Shown here one piece after another: positions 53,646-63,407 of a DNA stretch of 64,000 nt. A model generated the notes under the pieces. It did not search any database, was not told the DNA's origin, and saw only the letters and a program-made list of their open reading frames with translations. The stretch lies in contig OZ253540.1 of NCBI GenBank assembly GCA_965262485.1, forward strand, positions 1,488,001-1,552,000. The letters are read 5' to 3'. The DNA comes from Bin87 sp965262485 (GTDB lineage: Bacteria; Chloroflexota; Dehalococcoidia; Lucifugimonadales; UBA3495). Each line of letters begins with the position of its first letter. The first letter of the stretch is position 1. The translations under genes and the position numbers were made by a program.

Positions 53646-56600
53646 TCAGTCGGCGACGACGGTTTGCCGCGCACGGTTACGATTGCGTTTGCGCCGCCTG
53701 GGTTCGGGGGATGGTGTGACGGGGGTTGAATCGACCGTTCCATTTGCGGATTCCTGTTCATTCGCGAGCTCCTGCGCGGCTTCCAGGGCTGCCCGCATTT
53801 CTGCTACAAAGGTTGACACGCGACGCAGAACACGGCCCAACCGACTCAAACCGTAGTCCGATTCGCCGCCGACGCGAACCTCAATGTCGCGACGACCAAC
53901 GCGCACCGCCGGACCCAACAATTTTTGCAGGGCGATTCGCGCATCGCCGACCGGCTGTCTGAATACAACCGTCACAATGCCGTCTTCGGCGCCAACGATG
54001 GATTCGACACCCGCTGTTGCGGCGAGGCAACGCAGGTCGGTGACAGATAGCAGGTTTTCTGCTGAATCAGGCAGTGGCCCGAACCGGTCCTGCAGGTCGG
54101 TTCGCACCGCCGGGATTTGTGCGCGGTCGGTGATGGTGGCCAGGCGTTGGTAAAACGCGAGGCGAGCCGGAAGGTGTGCTACGTAGTCTTCGGGGATATT
54201 GGCCGGCACGGGAATGTCGATGCGCGGCGGTGGATCGGCTTCGGCCTGGCGCGGATGAGTCCCGTCGTTTTGCAGTTCTGCCACCGCCTGGGTCAGCAAA
54301 TCCGAATAGAGATTCAGGCCGACTGCCTGAATTTGCCCGCTTTGATCGGCGCCGAGCAGGTTGCCCGCCCCCCGAATTTCCAGGTCTCGCATCGCAATCC
54401 GGAAACCGGCGCCCAGTTCGTCTGCCTCCAGAATGGCGTGGATGCGTTTGCTGGCTGATTCGGTGATTTCGCGATCATCGGGAAGGAGCAGGTACGCATA
54501 GGCGCGGTGATCCCCGCGCCCAACGCGACCGCGCAACTGGTACAGTTGGGCCAAGCCAAACCGGTCCGCGCGGTCGATGATGATGGTGTTGACGTTGGGC
54601 ATATCGAGTCCCGATTCGATGATAGTGGTGCACACCAACACGTCCCCCTGGCGGTTGGCAAAGGAGACCATCACGTCTTCCAGTTCAGATTCCGGCATTT
54701 GCCCGTGGCCGACCAGGATACGGGCTTCGGGCACGAGTTTGCTCAAGGCTTCCGCAGTCTGATGGATTGACCGTACCCGGTTGTGCAGGAAGAATACCTG
54801 ACCGTCCCGCTCCAATTCCCGGAGGATGGCTTCGCGAACCAACTCGTCGCTGGCTTCCGATACGAAGGTTTTGACCGGCAACCTGGCCTCGGGGGGCGTT
54901 CGAATAACGCTCATGTCCCGGACGCCGGCCAAGGCCATGTGCAGCGTTCTGGGGATCGGTGTTGCGCTCAACGTCAGCACGTCAACCTCGGCCCGCAACT
55001 GCTTGAGACGTTCTTTGTGAACAACGCCGAACCGGTGCTCTTCGTCGATGATGACCAACCCCAGGTTCTTGAATGCCACGTCTTTCTGCAGCATCCGGTG
55101 CGTGCCGATCACGATGTCCACCGAGCCTGCTTTGGCGGCAGCAACAACTCCAGCCTGCTCTTTGTGGGTACGAAATCGGCTCAGGACTTCAACCTTTACC
55201 GGATAGGGAGCAAGGCGATCTGAAAAAGTTGCGTAGTGCTGCTGCGCCAATACCGTTGTCGGCACGAGGAGGGCGATTTGCATTCCCTCGTTCACGACCT
55301 TGAATGCTGCCCGCAGCGCTACTTCAGTTTTTCCGTAGCCAACGTCCCCGCAGATCAAACGATCCATGGGGCGCACCGTTTCCATGTCTTCCTTGACCTC
55401 GTCGATGGCCTGTAGTTGGTCGGGCGTTTCGACGTATGGGAATGAATCCTCAAGGTCGCGTTGCCAAGCCGCGTCCGGCGCGAACCGATGCCCATCTACG
55501 GATTCACGGGTGGCGTACAGGCGCAGCAACTCCGCCGCGATCTCCCTGGCGGCCCCTTGAGCGCGTTCCTTGATACGCGACCATTCATTGCCGCCCAGGC
55601 GGGTGAGGGACGGAGGTTGATCTGTGGGTGCGACGTAAGCGCCCAACCGGTCCAGTTGTTCGGTGGGCACATAGAGCCGGTCATCACCGGCGTATTCCAA
55701 CACCAGGTATTCGCGGTCGTCGGTAGAACTCAGGGTGGCAGTGCCGGCGAATCTGGCCAGGCCGTGATCGATATGCACCACGTAGCTGCCCGGCGTGAGC
55801 TCAGCAAGGGATACGGCATCTCCCAGGTCCCGGCGGGTCTTGGGGGCGCGGTAACGGCGCTCTTTGACGGTTCCGAACAATTCGGCATCGGTGTACACGG
55901 CCACCGACACGCCGGTTCCCCCGCTGTCGATTTGCCAACCCTTTCGCAACGATCCGTTCAACAGGTATACGTTTTTGGCCCGCGGCCGCGTGGGCAAGTG
56001 ATCCGCCAGCTGAGCATCAATGCCGGCGTCGGTGAGGACTTCCTGGAGGCGTGCGGCGTGCTGGCTGACCGCCACGACGGCTCCGTCCTGCTGCATTCGA
56101 GATGCTACGTCGCGGGTGAACTGCTCCAATCCGGCCATGGTGTCCGCCAATGGATCGACCACGGTGACGCCATCTACTCCGGCCCACCGGCTGAGATTCA
56201 CGGTGGCCAGTCGGTTCCCGATCATCTGAGAGCGCAGATGTTCCCAATCGGTATTGGGTGACGGGAATCCGTATGGCAACTCGCCCCGTTCCTGACGGAT
56301 GGTCAATTGTTGAGCATATTTGGCGGCCTGTTCTTCGGCCTCAGCCGCCAATCGCTCGGGGCGGTCAAGGACGACCACCGTGTCGTCGGGCAGAAACTCC
56401 GACAACGTATGGTGGTTGAGCAATCCGTTGTAAAACGACAGAGATTCCTGGACCGGGCTGGACGACAGTACGCTGAGCTCTTCCTGAAACCGGGACACCC
56501 ACCTTGCAGAACACGGCGACAGGTCGATGCGACTGCGCTTCATGGACAAAGTCTCTGCATCGCTCAACTGAGGCAACTGTTCGCCGGCGGCAATGATCCG

Positions 56601-57320
56601 TACCTCGGCGGCATCCTCAAACGATCTTTGGGATTCGGGGTCGAAACGGCGGATAGTGTCGACTTCGTCATCCCACAACTCGATGCGATAGGGGAGGTCG
56701 GCGTGGGGTGGGAACACATCCAATATGCCGCCGCGCAGGCTGAACGTGCCCGGAACATCGACCTGGGGCTCGTGGCGGTATCCGAGCTGAACCCATGCCA
56801 TGAGCAAGCCGTCCAGCGATGGCACCCGGCTACCCTTGCGCAACAGGTTGGCATCCGGCACCGAAGGGTGGCGCCCAAGGACTACAGATGGCGACAACGT
56901 GAATCGCAACGCGGCGGCTACCGATGCCACCACCAGAGCGGGAGCGGCGTCGGTTGCTGGGTAGGCATCGGTAGCCCCAATGTTCAATGCTGCCAACGCG
57001 GACAGGCGTTGATTGCTGGTGCGAGCGTCCACGGCGAGGCGCTCAAAGGGCAGGACTTCCGGTTCGGACAACAGCCATACCGGAGCGTCGTCTCCCAGAT
57101 AATTAAGGAGTTGGTCGTGCAACCGGCGAGCGTCCTCCAGCCGGGGCGTAATAACCAGCACCGGTCGTTGTTCCAGTTGCCACAACGCCCCCACGTAGAT
57201 GGGTTGATGATCGGGGGGAACGGTAACGGTGGGATTTGCGCTGGGCGCCCGGAGGTTGCGGAGATGGCGCTGCATCCACGTGTTTGCGCCAATCAAAGAC
57301 AATAAGCCAGTAAGAGCCAT
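53646..57320 (-). CDS. mfd: Transcription-repair coupling factor
   Basis: Displaces stalled RNA polymerase and recruits UvrA. The 1224-residue protein has UvrB-like N-terminal domains, an RNA polymerase interaction (CarD-like) domain at about 500-565 (TPGSYVVHIDHGLARFAG), and the superfamily 2 translocase. The latter shows Walker A GDVGYGKTE at about 658, DEEH at 759-762, and QLRGRVGR near 925. A C-terminal domain with UvrA-regulatory features follows. The C-terminal 60 residues are Lys/Arg-rich (RRRKRNRNRARQ). It runs toward tRNA-Pro; no close operon partners are seen. Confidence 0.95.
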   Translation of the reverse strand: MALTGLLSLIGANTWMQRHLRNLRAPSANPTVTVPPDHQPIYVGALWQLEQRPVLVITPRLEDARRLHDQLLNYLGDDAPVWLLSEPEVLPFERLAVDARTSNQRLSALAALNIGATDAYPATDAAPALVVASVAAALRFTLSPSVVLGRHPSVPDANLLRKGSRVPSLDGLLMAWVQLGYRHEPQVDVPGTFSLRGGILDVFPPHADLPYRIELWDDEVDTIRRFDPESQRSFEDAAEVRIIAAGEQLPQLSDAETLSMKRSRIDLSPCSARWVSRFQEELSVLSSSPVQESLSFYNGLLNHHTLSEFLPDDTVVVLDRPERLAAEAEEQAAKYAQQLTIRQERGELPYGFPSPNTDWEHLRSQMIGNRLATVNLSRWAGVDGVTVVDPLADTMAGLEQFTRDVASRMQQDGAVVAVSQHAARLQEVLTDAGIDAQLADHLPTRPRAKNVYLLNGSLRKGWQIDSGGTGVSVAVYTDAELFGTVKERRYRAPKTRRDLGDAVSLAELTPGSYVVHIDHGLARFAGTATLSSTDDREYLVLEYAGDDRLYVPTEQLDRLGAYVAPTDQPPSLTRLGGNEWSRIKERAQGAAREIAAELLRLYATRESVDGHRFAPDAAWQRDLEDSFPYVETPDQLQAIDEVKEDMETVRPMDRLICGDVGYGKTEVALRAAFKVVNEGMQIALLVPTTVLAQQHYATFSDRLAPYPVKVEVLSRFRTHKEQAGVVAAAKAGSVDIVIGTHRMLQKDVAFKNLGLVIIDEEHRFGVVHKERLKQLRAEVDVLTLSATPIPRTLHMALAGVRDMSVIRTPPEARLPVKTFVSEASDELVREAILRELERDGQVFFLHNRVRSIHQTAEALSKLVPEARILVGHGQMPESELEDVMVSFANRQGDVLVCTTIIESGLDMPNVNTIIIDRADRFGLAQLYQLRGRVGRGDHRAYAYLLLPDDREITESASKRIHAILEADELGAGFRIAMRDLEIRGAGNLLGADQSGQIQAVGLNLYSDLLTQAVAELQNDGTHPRQAEADPPPRIDIPVPANIPEDYVAHLPARLAFYQRLATITDRAQIPAVRTDLQDRFGPLPDSAENLLSVTDLRCLAATAGVESIVGAEDGIVTVVFRQPVGDARIALQKLLGPAVRVGRRDIEVRVGGESDYGLSRLGRVLRRVSTFVAEMRAALEAAQELANEQESANGTVDSTPVTPSPEPRRRKRNRNRARQTVVAD

Positions 57321-57675
57321 AACCTAACCAAAGTGTATGTAGTTGCCCGGATAATCTAAAACATGCCAATACGGGCCTGACCAATGGCCAGCCCCGCAAT
57401 AAGATTCTACGCCGTCCCGGTTGGGCCGGCAACCTGAAACAACGCTGACGCGTACGCACTTTGGTCTGTTATTGCGACCCCGTACTCGATGCGGGGTTGG
57501 CAATCTCGTCGGCGTAGCAATGGTGGTTTGCCGACGTGCGTTCAACCTCAACGAGATTGCCGCGCTCCGCTCGCAATGACAAGTTTCGCAATTTTCTAGG
57601 ATTCCCGCCGCCGCCGGAGTGAGAACGGGCCCGTGATATAATTTCAGCCACCTTCCACCACCACGGATTACCAGC
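57321..57675. other. Non-coding region between mfd and proB
   Basis: Divergent promoter region. It contains a repeat block with CCCCGTACTCGATGCGGGG (57478-57496) and GGCAATCTCGTCGGCG, also found near 14040-14140, and the proB promoter near 57637. No gene is supported. Confidence 0.65.
57634..57642 (+). promoter_or_regulatory. Extended -10 promoter of proB
   Basis: TGATATAAT, a perfect TGnTATAAT extended -10, 34 bases before the proB ATG. An extended -10 can act without a strong -35. Confidence 0.65.
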
Positions 57676-58875
57676 ATGTCGACCCTCAAGGACCAGGCCG
57701 CGGCGGACCCCGACAGCGCCACCGGCAGAAACAGCCGGCAGCCGCATTACCGGCGTATTGTGGTAAAAGCAGGCACAAATGTGCTTACCGGCGGCGACTC
57801 TTCCAACGGTCTGGACGAATCAATTATGGCAGGACTGGTGAACCAGATTTCCGGGTTGGTGAACCAGGATAAGGTCCAGGTGCTGCTGGTTACATCGGGG
57901 GCCATCGCTGCCGGGAGGCAGACGCTGGCTGAGTACGAAACGGTTCCCGCAATACCCGACATTCCGGCACGGCAGGTGCTGGCAGCGTTGGGCCAGGGTC
58001 GCCTGATGAGTATTTACGGCGATTTGTTTGCCGCGCACGGGATTCCGGTGGCTCAGGCGTTATTGACCATCAACGACATGGCAGAACGGCAGTCCTACCT
58101 GAACATTCGGAACACGCTGTTGTCGTTGCTGGAACTCGGTGTGGTGCCAGTGTTGAACGAAAATGATGTGGTGGCGTCGGATGAAATTGGAGAAGTGTTC
58201 GGCGACAACGACCGTTTGTCGGCCCTGCTGGCGACGCTGATCGACGCAGATCTGTTGATTATCCTCTCGGATGTTGATGGTTTGTACACCGCCGACCCCA
58301 AACTGGATTCCACTGCAAAACTGGTGCCGATCGTGGATCTGGTGGACGAACGGGTATCGTCGATGGCTGGCGAGCACCGCAACGCATGGGCACGGGGCGG
58401 CATGCCCACGAAACTCGACGCCGCCCGGCTGGTGACCTCTTCGGGAATCGCAATGACAATTTGCCGAGGACGTGATCCGGAGGTGATCGCGAGGGCGGTG
58501 CGCGGTGAACCGGTGGGGACCTTCTTTCGGCCGGCCAGCAGCAAACTGGAGGCTCGCAAGCGGTGGATGCTCAGCCGGGTGGCCGATGGCGACTGGGGTG
58601 AGGTCGTTGTGGACGATGGCGCGGTGACGGCCCTCAGAAACAACGGGGTGAGTTTGTTGCCGGCGGGCGTACGCACCGTGTCCGGGGAGTTCAAGAGAGG
58701 CGACATCGTGTACGTGGTGGGCTCTGCGGGCCAACGTGTCGCCTGCGGAATCGCCAATTACACCTCTGCCGATATCCGCAGAATCAGCGGTTTGCAATCG
58801 AGCCAAATTACGGACACCCTGGGTTATCAGTACGGGGAAGAAATTATCCACCGCAACAATCTGGTATTGCTGTAG
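57676..58875 (+). CDS. proB: Glutamate 5-kinase
   Basis: First step of proline synthesis, phosphorylating glutamate. The amino-acid kinase domain has RIVVKAGTNVL, LLVTSGAIAAGR, VPVLNENDVVA and ARGGMPTKLDAA. A C-terminal PUA domain (from about residue 310, GEVVVDDGAVTALRNNGVSLLP) gives the 399-residue full-length form. An N-terminal extension of about 25 residues precedes the core. It is followed by proA; the pair acts in one pathway. Confidence 0.95.
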   Translation: MSTLKDQAAADPDSATGRNSRQPHYRRIVVKAGTNVLTGGDSSNGLDESIMAGLVNQISGLVNQDKVQVLLVTSGAIAAGRQTLAEYETVPAIPDIPARQVLAALGQGRLMSIYGDLFAAHGIPVAQALLTINDMAERQSYLNIRNTLLSLLELGVVPVLNENDVVASDEIGEVFGDNDRLSALLATLIDADLLIILSDVDGLYTADPKLDSTAKLVPIVDLVDERVSSMAGEHRNAWARGGMPTKLDAARLVTSSGIAMTICRGRDPEVIARAVRGEPVGTFFRPASSKLEARKRWMLSRVADGDWGEVVVDDGAVTALRNNGVSLLPAGVRTVSGEFKRGDIVYVVGSAGQRVACGIANYTSADIRRISGLQSSQITDTLGYQYGEEIIHRNNLVLL

Positions 58876-58911
58876 TATCCGGTGGAACCTTTTGCATTGG
58901 AGACTGTTCAG

Positions 58912-60183
58912 ATGACTCCCGCCGAACATCTTTACGAACAAGGCGCTGCCGCACAGTCCGCTGCCGTGATGTTGGCGCGTGTGCCTGAGGGCATACGCAA
59001 TCACGCTTTGGCCAACATCGCCGAGGCGTTGGATTCAGAGCAGAGCGAGGTGCTGGCAGCAAACGAGGCCGACTATCGGGACGCCAAAACGGCGGGGATT
59101 GACGACGCCTTTCTAGATCGCCTGTTGCTGACGCCGGATCGCTTGCGTGGTATGGCCTCGGACGTGCGCGGGGTGGCGGCGCTGCCCGACCCGGTGGGGG
59201 AAAAGATCGAGTCTTTCGTGATGGAGAACGGGTTGAGAGCCGAGAAGCGACGCGTTCCGTTGGGTGTGATCGCCAGCATCTACGAGAGTCGACCCAACGT
59301 GACCACGGACATAGTTTCGTTGTCGCTCAAATCTGGAAACGCCTGCCTCCTGCGTGGGGGCAAGGAGACGTTGCGCTCCAATACGGCGCTGGTTGAGCTG
59401 GTGCGGCGAGCGATAGGAGAGGCGGGTATTCCATCGGACGTCGTGCAGTTTGTCGAAAACGTCGACCGCGGGTTGGTGGACGTCATGTTGGGCATGAAGG
59501 AATACATCAATCTGCTGGTCCCGCGTGGCGGAACGGGATTGATAAACTTCGTCGCCGAGCACGCGACAATGCCAGTGCTCACCGGCGGGGTGGGAGTTTG
59601 CCACACTTATGTTGACCGCGAGGTTAACGTGGAGATGGCTGCCCGAATTGTGCACAACGCCAAGGTACAGCGCCCGACGGTATGCAACGCACTGGACACG
59701 GTGCTGGTTCACTCGGCGGCGGCGGCGCGCTGCTTACCCCGGATTGCTTCGATGTTGAACGAAGCCGGCGTCGAAATGCGCTGCGATCACCGGGCCCTGA
59801 GTATTTTAGGTCCAGCTGACGGGCTGAACACTGTAGCCGCACAGCCCGACGATTGGGGACGCGAGTTTTTGGCCCTCATAGCGGCGATCAAAATCGTGGA
59901 CAGCCTGGATGACGCCCTGGATCACATTCAGACCTACGGGTCAGGCCATTCCGAGGCCATCGTTACCGATGACGAGGACGCGGCACAAAGGTTTTTGACC
60001 GAGGTTGATGCCGCGGCGGTTTACCATAACACCAGCACGCGCTTTACGGACGGGTCGCAGTTCGGGCTGGGCGCCGAGGTTGGTATCAGTACCCAGAAAT
60101 ACCATGCCCGGGGGCCGTTGGGGTTGCGCGAATTAACTTCGTACAAATGGATCGTGAGGGGCGATGGCCAAATCCGTGAATGA
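58912..60183 (+). CDS. proA: Glutamate-5-semialdehyde dehydrogenase
   Basis: Reduces gamma-glutamyl phosphate with NADPH to the semialdehyde, which cyclises on the proline pathway. ATG 58912, behind GGAG, is preferred to an upstream GTG at 58882. The 423-residue protein has the aldehyde-dehydrogenase fold with the catalytic cysteine in VQRPTVCNALDTVLVH and LIVPRGG-type substrate segment LLVPRGGTGLINF. It lies 36 bp after proB. Confidence 0.95.
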   Translation: MTPAEHLYEQGAAAQSAAVMLARVPEGIRNHALANIAEALDSEQSEVLAANEADYRDAKTAGIDDAFLDRLLLTPDRLRGMASDVRGVAALPDPVGEKIESFVMENGLRAEKRRVPLGVIASIYESRPNVTTDIVSLSLKSGNACLLRGGKETLRSNTALVELVRRAIGEAGIPSDVVQFVENVDRGLVDVMLGMKEYINLLVPRGGTGLINFVAEHATMPVLTGGVGVCHTYVDREVNVEMAARIVHNAKVQRPTVCNALDTVLVHSAAAARCLPRIASMLNEAGVEMRCDHRALSILGPADGLNTVAAQPDDWGREFLALIAAIKIVDSLDDALDHIQTYGSGHSEAIVTDDEDAAQRFLTEVDAAAVYHNTSTRFTDGSQFGLGAEVGISTQKYHARGPLGLRELTSYKWIVRGDGQIRE

Positions 60184-60222
60184 CGTGGGCCGGGTCGCGA
60201 GCAGCGCTACGATCGCCAGTGG

Positions 60223-60582
60223 GTGGGTGACGTAGTGGTATACGATTACGAACGCGAAGTGCGTACCGCCAACTCGGAGGCTTTCCTCATTCTGGACGGG
60301 GAAGATGTGATTGGGCGAATCGACACGCATTTTTTGCCCGGCGCGGCCCACGTTTCCATTGCAGTCGAACAGCGCATCACGCCGGAACAAATCGAAGAGA
60401 TAATCTCGGACATAGATTCCGACATGCTGAATACAGTAGGAACAGAACGGGATACGCACCTGTACCACGTTTTTCAGGGAACCGAGATCCGCGTATTCAG
60501 CGATGGCGGCTACGAAGAATACGGTGGTAATGGCAACGGCCATGGCCACGGGCCGTTGCCGCCGCCGGCGGGTAGTGGATAG
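60223..60582 (+). CDS. Hypothetical 119-residue protein
   Basis: A GTG-started frame 39 bp after proA. The first 95 residues look like a mixed alpha/beta soluble domain (VVVYDYEREVRTANSEAFLI and EQRITPEQIEEIISDIDSDM), and the last 25 are a Gly/His/Pro-rich tail (NGNGHGHGPLPPP). I do not recognise the family. Codon usage and start spacing look genuine, and the frame is open over its whole length. It converges on the transketolase gene. Confidence 0.6.
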   Translation: MGDVVVYDYEREVRTANSEAFLILDGEDVIGRIDTHFLPGAAHVSIAVEQRITPEQIEEIISDIDSDMLNTVGTERDTHLYHVFQGTEIRVFSDGGYEEYGGNGNGHGHGPLPPPAGSG

Positions 60583-60627
60583 CTGAACCGCCTATAACGG
60601 GTTCGTTGGAATGAGGGCGCCGGAAGC

Positions 60628-60649
60628 AGCCCGCTAACGCTTGCGGGCT
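60628..60649. terminator. Hairpin between converging genes
   Basis: AGCCCGC / GCGGGCT with an eight-base loop, overlapping the stop codon of the leftward transketolase gene. A weak bidirectional terminator is plausible. Confidence 0.4.
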
Positions 60650-61581
60650 ACGGCGCGCCGGGTAGCCTGCTCGATACCTTCTGCGGTTAACCCGTTTTTG
60701 GCCATCAGTTCGAGGGCTGGCCCGGAGCCGGTATAACCCTGCAATGCCACCATTTCCACGGGGACCGGATGGTTCCGGGACACGATGCCCGCTACGACGC
60801 TGCCGAGACCGCCGTGGGCGTAGTGTTCCTCCGCGGTTACGATGGCGCCGGTTTCCCGGGCGGCGGCGATGATCGACTGCTGGTCGGCGGGGGCCAGCGT
60901 GTGCAGGTTGATAACGCGGGCGTCTATATCTTGCGATGCCAGGTTGTCGGCGGCATCCAAGGCCAGGGAAACCAGCGAACCATTGGCAATGATTGAAACG
61001 TCGGCGCCGTTTCTCATTATGTCAGCCTGGCCGATTTTGAATCCATAGCCGTTGGTGTGCACTATGGGCGTGGCAGCCCGCGACAGGCGCACGTACACCG
61101 GCCCCTTCGTGGCGGCAGCGGCTCGAATTGCCTGCTCGGTTTCAACCGAGTCTGCCGGTGAGATTACGGTGAAAGTGGGCAATGCGCACATCAGCGAAAG
61201 ATCTTCTATGCTGTGGGCGGACATGCCGTCCTCGCCGGTGAGGATTCCGGCGTGGGTGCAAACCAGCTTCACGTTGAGAGAAGGCTGGGCAATCAGGACG
61301 CGCAATTGGTCGTAGGGCCGACCGGTGCCAAACACGCTGAATGTGCTGACAAATGGTATTTTGCCGGCGGCTGCCAAGCCTGCCGCAACACCGACGATGT
61401 TCTGTTCGGCTGGGCCGAAGTCGAAGAACCGATCGGGATATTGGTCTCTCCACAGATGCACGAACGTGGAGACGTTCAGGTCGCCGCCCAGCACCACGAT
61501 GTCGGGGTAATCCTCCGCCATGGTGAGCAGGGTGCGGCCGTAAGTTTCCCTGGTGGCGGCCGTTTCGCGGGGGGTTGCCAT
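60634..61581 (-). CDS. Transketolase-type enzyme, C-terminal (Pyr plus C-terminal domain) subunit
   Basis: One half of a split transketolase, 315 residues. It has the pyrimidine-binding domain with the catalytic glutamate region FDFGPAEQNIVGVAAGLAAAG and a C-terminal transketolase domain (VINLHTLAPADQQSI, EEHYAHGGLGSVVAG). Its ATG shares one base with the stop of the upstream subunit (TGATG), so synthesis is coupled. The pair could be a true pentose-phosphate transketolase or a related ThDP enzyme. Confidence 0.92.
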   Translation of the reverse strand: MATPRETAATRETYGRTLLTMAEDYPDIVVLGGDLNVSTFVHLWRDQYPDRFFDFGPAEQNIVGVAAGLAAAGKIPFVSTFSVFGTGRPYDQLRVLIAQPSLNVKLVCTHAGILTGEDGMSAHSIEDLSLMCALPTFTVISPADSVETEQAIRAAAATKGPVYVRLSRAATPIVHTNGYGFKIGQADIMRNGADVSIIANGSLVSLALDAADNLASQDIDARVINLHTLAPADQQSIIAAARETGAIVTAEEHYAHGGLGSVVAGIVSRNHPVPVEMVALQGYTGSGPALELMAKNGLTAEGIEQATRRAVARKR

Positions 61582-62405
61582 CAGGCCAACTCCTTCATTG
61601 CTACATCGTATTCGTCAGCGGTAGGGGCCCGGCCGTGGAATCCGGGGTTGTTTTCCATGAAGCTGACGCCCTTGCCTTTTACGGTTTCGGCAATTATGAC
61701 CGCTGGTCCGACTCCGTTGGATTCGTCAAGAACCTTCAGAACGTCTGCGTGTTGATGCCCATCGCAGGTGAAAACGGCCCAACCGAAATCGCGCCATCGG
61801 TCGGCCAGGGGTTCCAACGTCATCACCTCGTCGGTGAACCGGTCATTCTGAATCCGGTTTCGGTCAACGATAGCGGTCAAATTGCGGGCTTTGTGGTGAG
61901 CCGCAGCCATGGCAGCTTCCCAGATCTCGCCTTCCTGGCATTCGCCGTCGCCGAGCAGGGCAAACACCCGGTAATCCTTGCCGTCCAATCGCGCTGCCAG
62001 GGCGTGCCCCAAGGCAAATGACAACCCCATGCCCAGGGAGCCGGAGTTCATTTCCACACCCGGTGTCATGGGATGGGCGTGACCCTGGAGCAATCCGTCA
62101 GTTTTTCGGTATGACGAAAGTTCATTCCTGTCGAAGTAGCCGGCACGGGCCAGCGTGGCGTAGAAACCGGGCGATGCGTGGCCTTTGCTCAGGATGAATC
62201 GGTCCCGGTCGGGCCAGTCCGGCTGGGAGGAGTCGTACCTGAGTACCCCGAAGTAGAGGGAAACCAGAATGTCGATTTCAGACAGCGAACCACCGGGGTG
62301 TCCGCCCCCCGCGCGGAATATCATATCCACGATATCGCGGCGCAATTCCAAAGACGTAGCGCGCATTTCTTCTACCGTCAGTGCCGGTTGGGTTACTGCC
62401 GCCAA
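61581..62405 (-). CDS. Transketolase-type enzyme, N-terminal (ThDP pyrophosphate) subunit
   Basis: The other half of the split transketolase, 274 residues. FRAGGGHPGGSLSEIDI, LSKGHASPGFYATLA and GDGECQEGEIWEAAM, followed by AIVDRN, form the ThDP-diphosphate and metal-binding site. Many bacteria, including Chloroflexi and archaea, encode transketolase as two such proteins. It is upstream of the C-terminal subunit on the minus strand and divergent from the amidohydrolase gene. Confidence 0.93.
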   Translation of the reverse strand: MAAVTQPALTVEEMRATSLELRRDIVDMIFRAGGGHPGGSLSEIDILVSLYFGVLRYDSSQPDWPDRDRFILSKGHASPGFYATLARAGYFDRNELSSYRKTDGLLQGHAHPMTPGVEMNSGSLGMGLSFALGHALAARLDGKDYRVFALLGDGECQEGEIWEAAMAAAHHKARNLTAIVDRNRIQNDRFTDEVMTLEPLADRWRDFGWAVFTCDGHQHADVLKVLDESNGVGPAVIIAETVKGKGVSFMENNPGFHGRAPTADEYDVAMKELA

Positions 62406-62558
62406 TTCCTCACCTGCGTTGGGAGCCTAGATTCGGGTTACACCCAGGTGATTATATGCCCGCGCAAAGTTAGTGTCTATAACGGGTAATCCGGCCGGCT
62501 TCCGGTGTAGTTTATACTGGGTTGGCCGCCACCCGCGCGACGAGCGAAAACTGTAATC

Positions 62559-63407
62559 ATGATTATCGACGCCCATTGTCATCTATTGCCTCCGGAATTC
62601 GCCGACCAACACCAGGAACTATCGTCCGTGGATGCAACGTATGCAGCACTGTTTCCCGAGCCGGGGGGCCGCATCGCCACCGCCGAAGATCTGGTGCGCG
62701 ACATGGGTATAGCCGGTATCGACGGTGCGGTTGCGATGGGGTTTGGTTGGACGAACAAGTCGATTGCCGCCAGGGTCAACGATTATCTCCTGGAGGTTGC
62801 CGGCCGATATCCGAAGAAACTATACGCGTTTTGCTCGGTGAATCCGGCGTGGGGCGCCGACGCCGTCACCGAGGCGGTTCGCTACCTGGAGGCGGGGGCG
62901 GTGGGTGTCGGTGAACTGCACGCCGACACACAGGGGTTCGACATTACGGATCGGATTGTTTTGGAGCCGTTGATGGCTGAGTTGCGGGAACGACGATTAC
63001 CCATAACAGTGCATGGCTCGGAACCGGTGGGACACGAATATCCGGGCAAAGGCTCGGTTACGCCCGACCTGCTGTTACAGTTCGTCGTTAATTTCCCGAA
63101 TAACCGGATAATCCTGGCCCACCTGGGTGGTGGATTGCCGTTTTACGCCAACATGCCCGAAGTGGCCGATAAATTTACCAACGTTTGGTTCGACACCGCC
63201 GCCATTCCCTTCCTGTATCGTTCGAGCGTGGTATCTGCCACCATTGCCTCAGTCGGCGCCGGGCGAGTCCTGTTCGGAACCGATTACCCGCTCTTGTCGC
63301 ATCGGAGGGCGTTGGACTACATGGAAAGCGCCGAAATCGGTGGCGAGCAGACCGCTGCGATCCTGGGCGGAAACGCCTCCATGCTGCTCGATATCGCCGG
63401 GCCATGA
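62559..63407 (+). CDS. Amidohydrolase-family (ACMSD-like) metal-dependent hydrolase/decarboxylase
   Basis: TIM-barrel protein of 282 residues. Metal-site candidates are DAHCHLLPPEF (HxH), ITVHGSEP (His), ILAHLGGGLPF (His) and GTDYPLLS (Asp), the set seen in the amidohydrolase_2 / ACMSD-like group. Substrates range from amides to carboxylated aromatics and cannot be narrowed. Its stop overlaps the next ATG (ATGA). Confidence 0.88.
   Translation: MIIDAHCHLLPPEFADQHQELSSVDATYAALFPEPGGRIATAEDLVRDMGIAGIDGAVAMGFGWTNKSIAARVNDYLLEVAGRYPKKLYAFCSVNPAWGADAVTEAVRYLEAGAVGVGELHADTQGFDITDRIVLEPLMAELRERRLPITVHGSEPVGHEYPGKGSVTPDLLLQFVVNFPNNRIILAHLGGGLPFYANMPEVADKFTNVWFDTAAIPFLYRSSVVSATIASVGAGRVLFGTDYPLLSHRRALDYMESAEIGGEQTAAILGGNASMLLDIAGP

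Noticed and set aside
63185..63403. Longer N-terminus of the glycosylase
   Set aside because: It lies wholly inside the amidohydrolase gene in another frame and has no family similarity.
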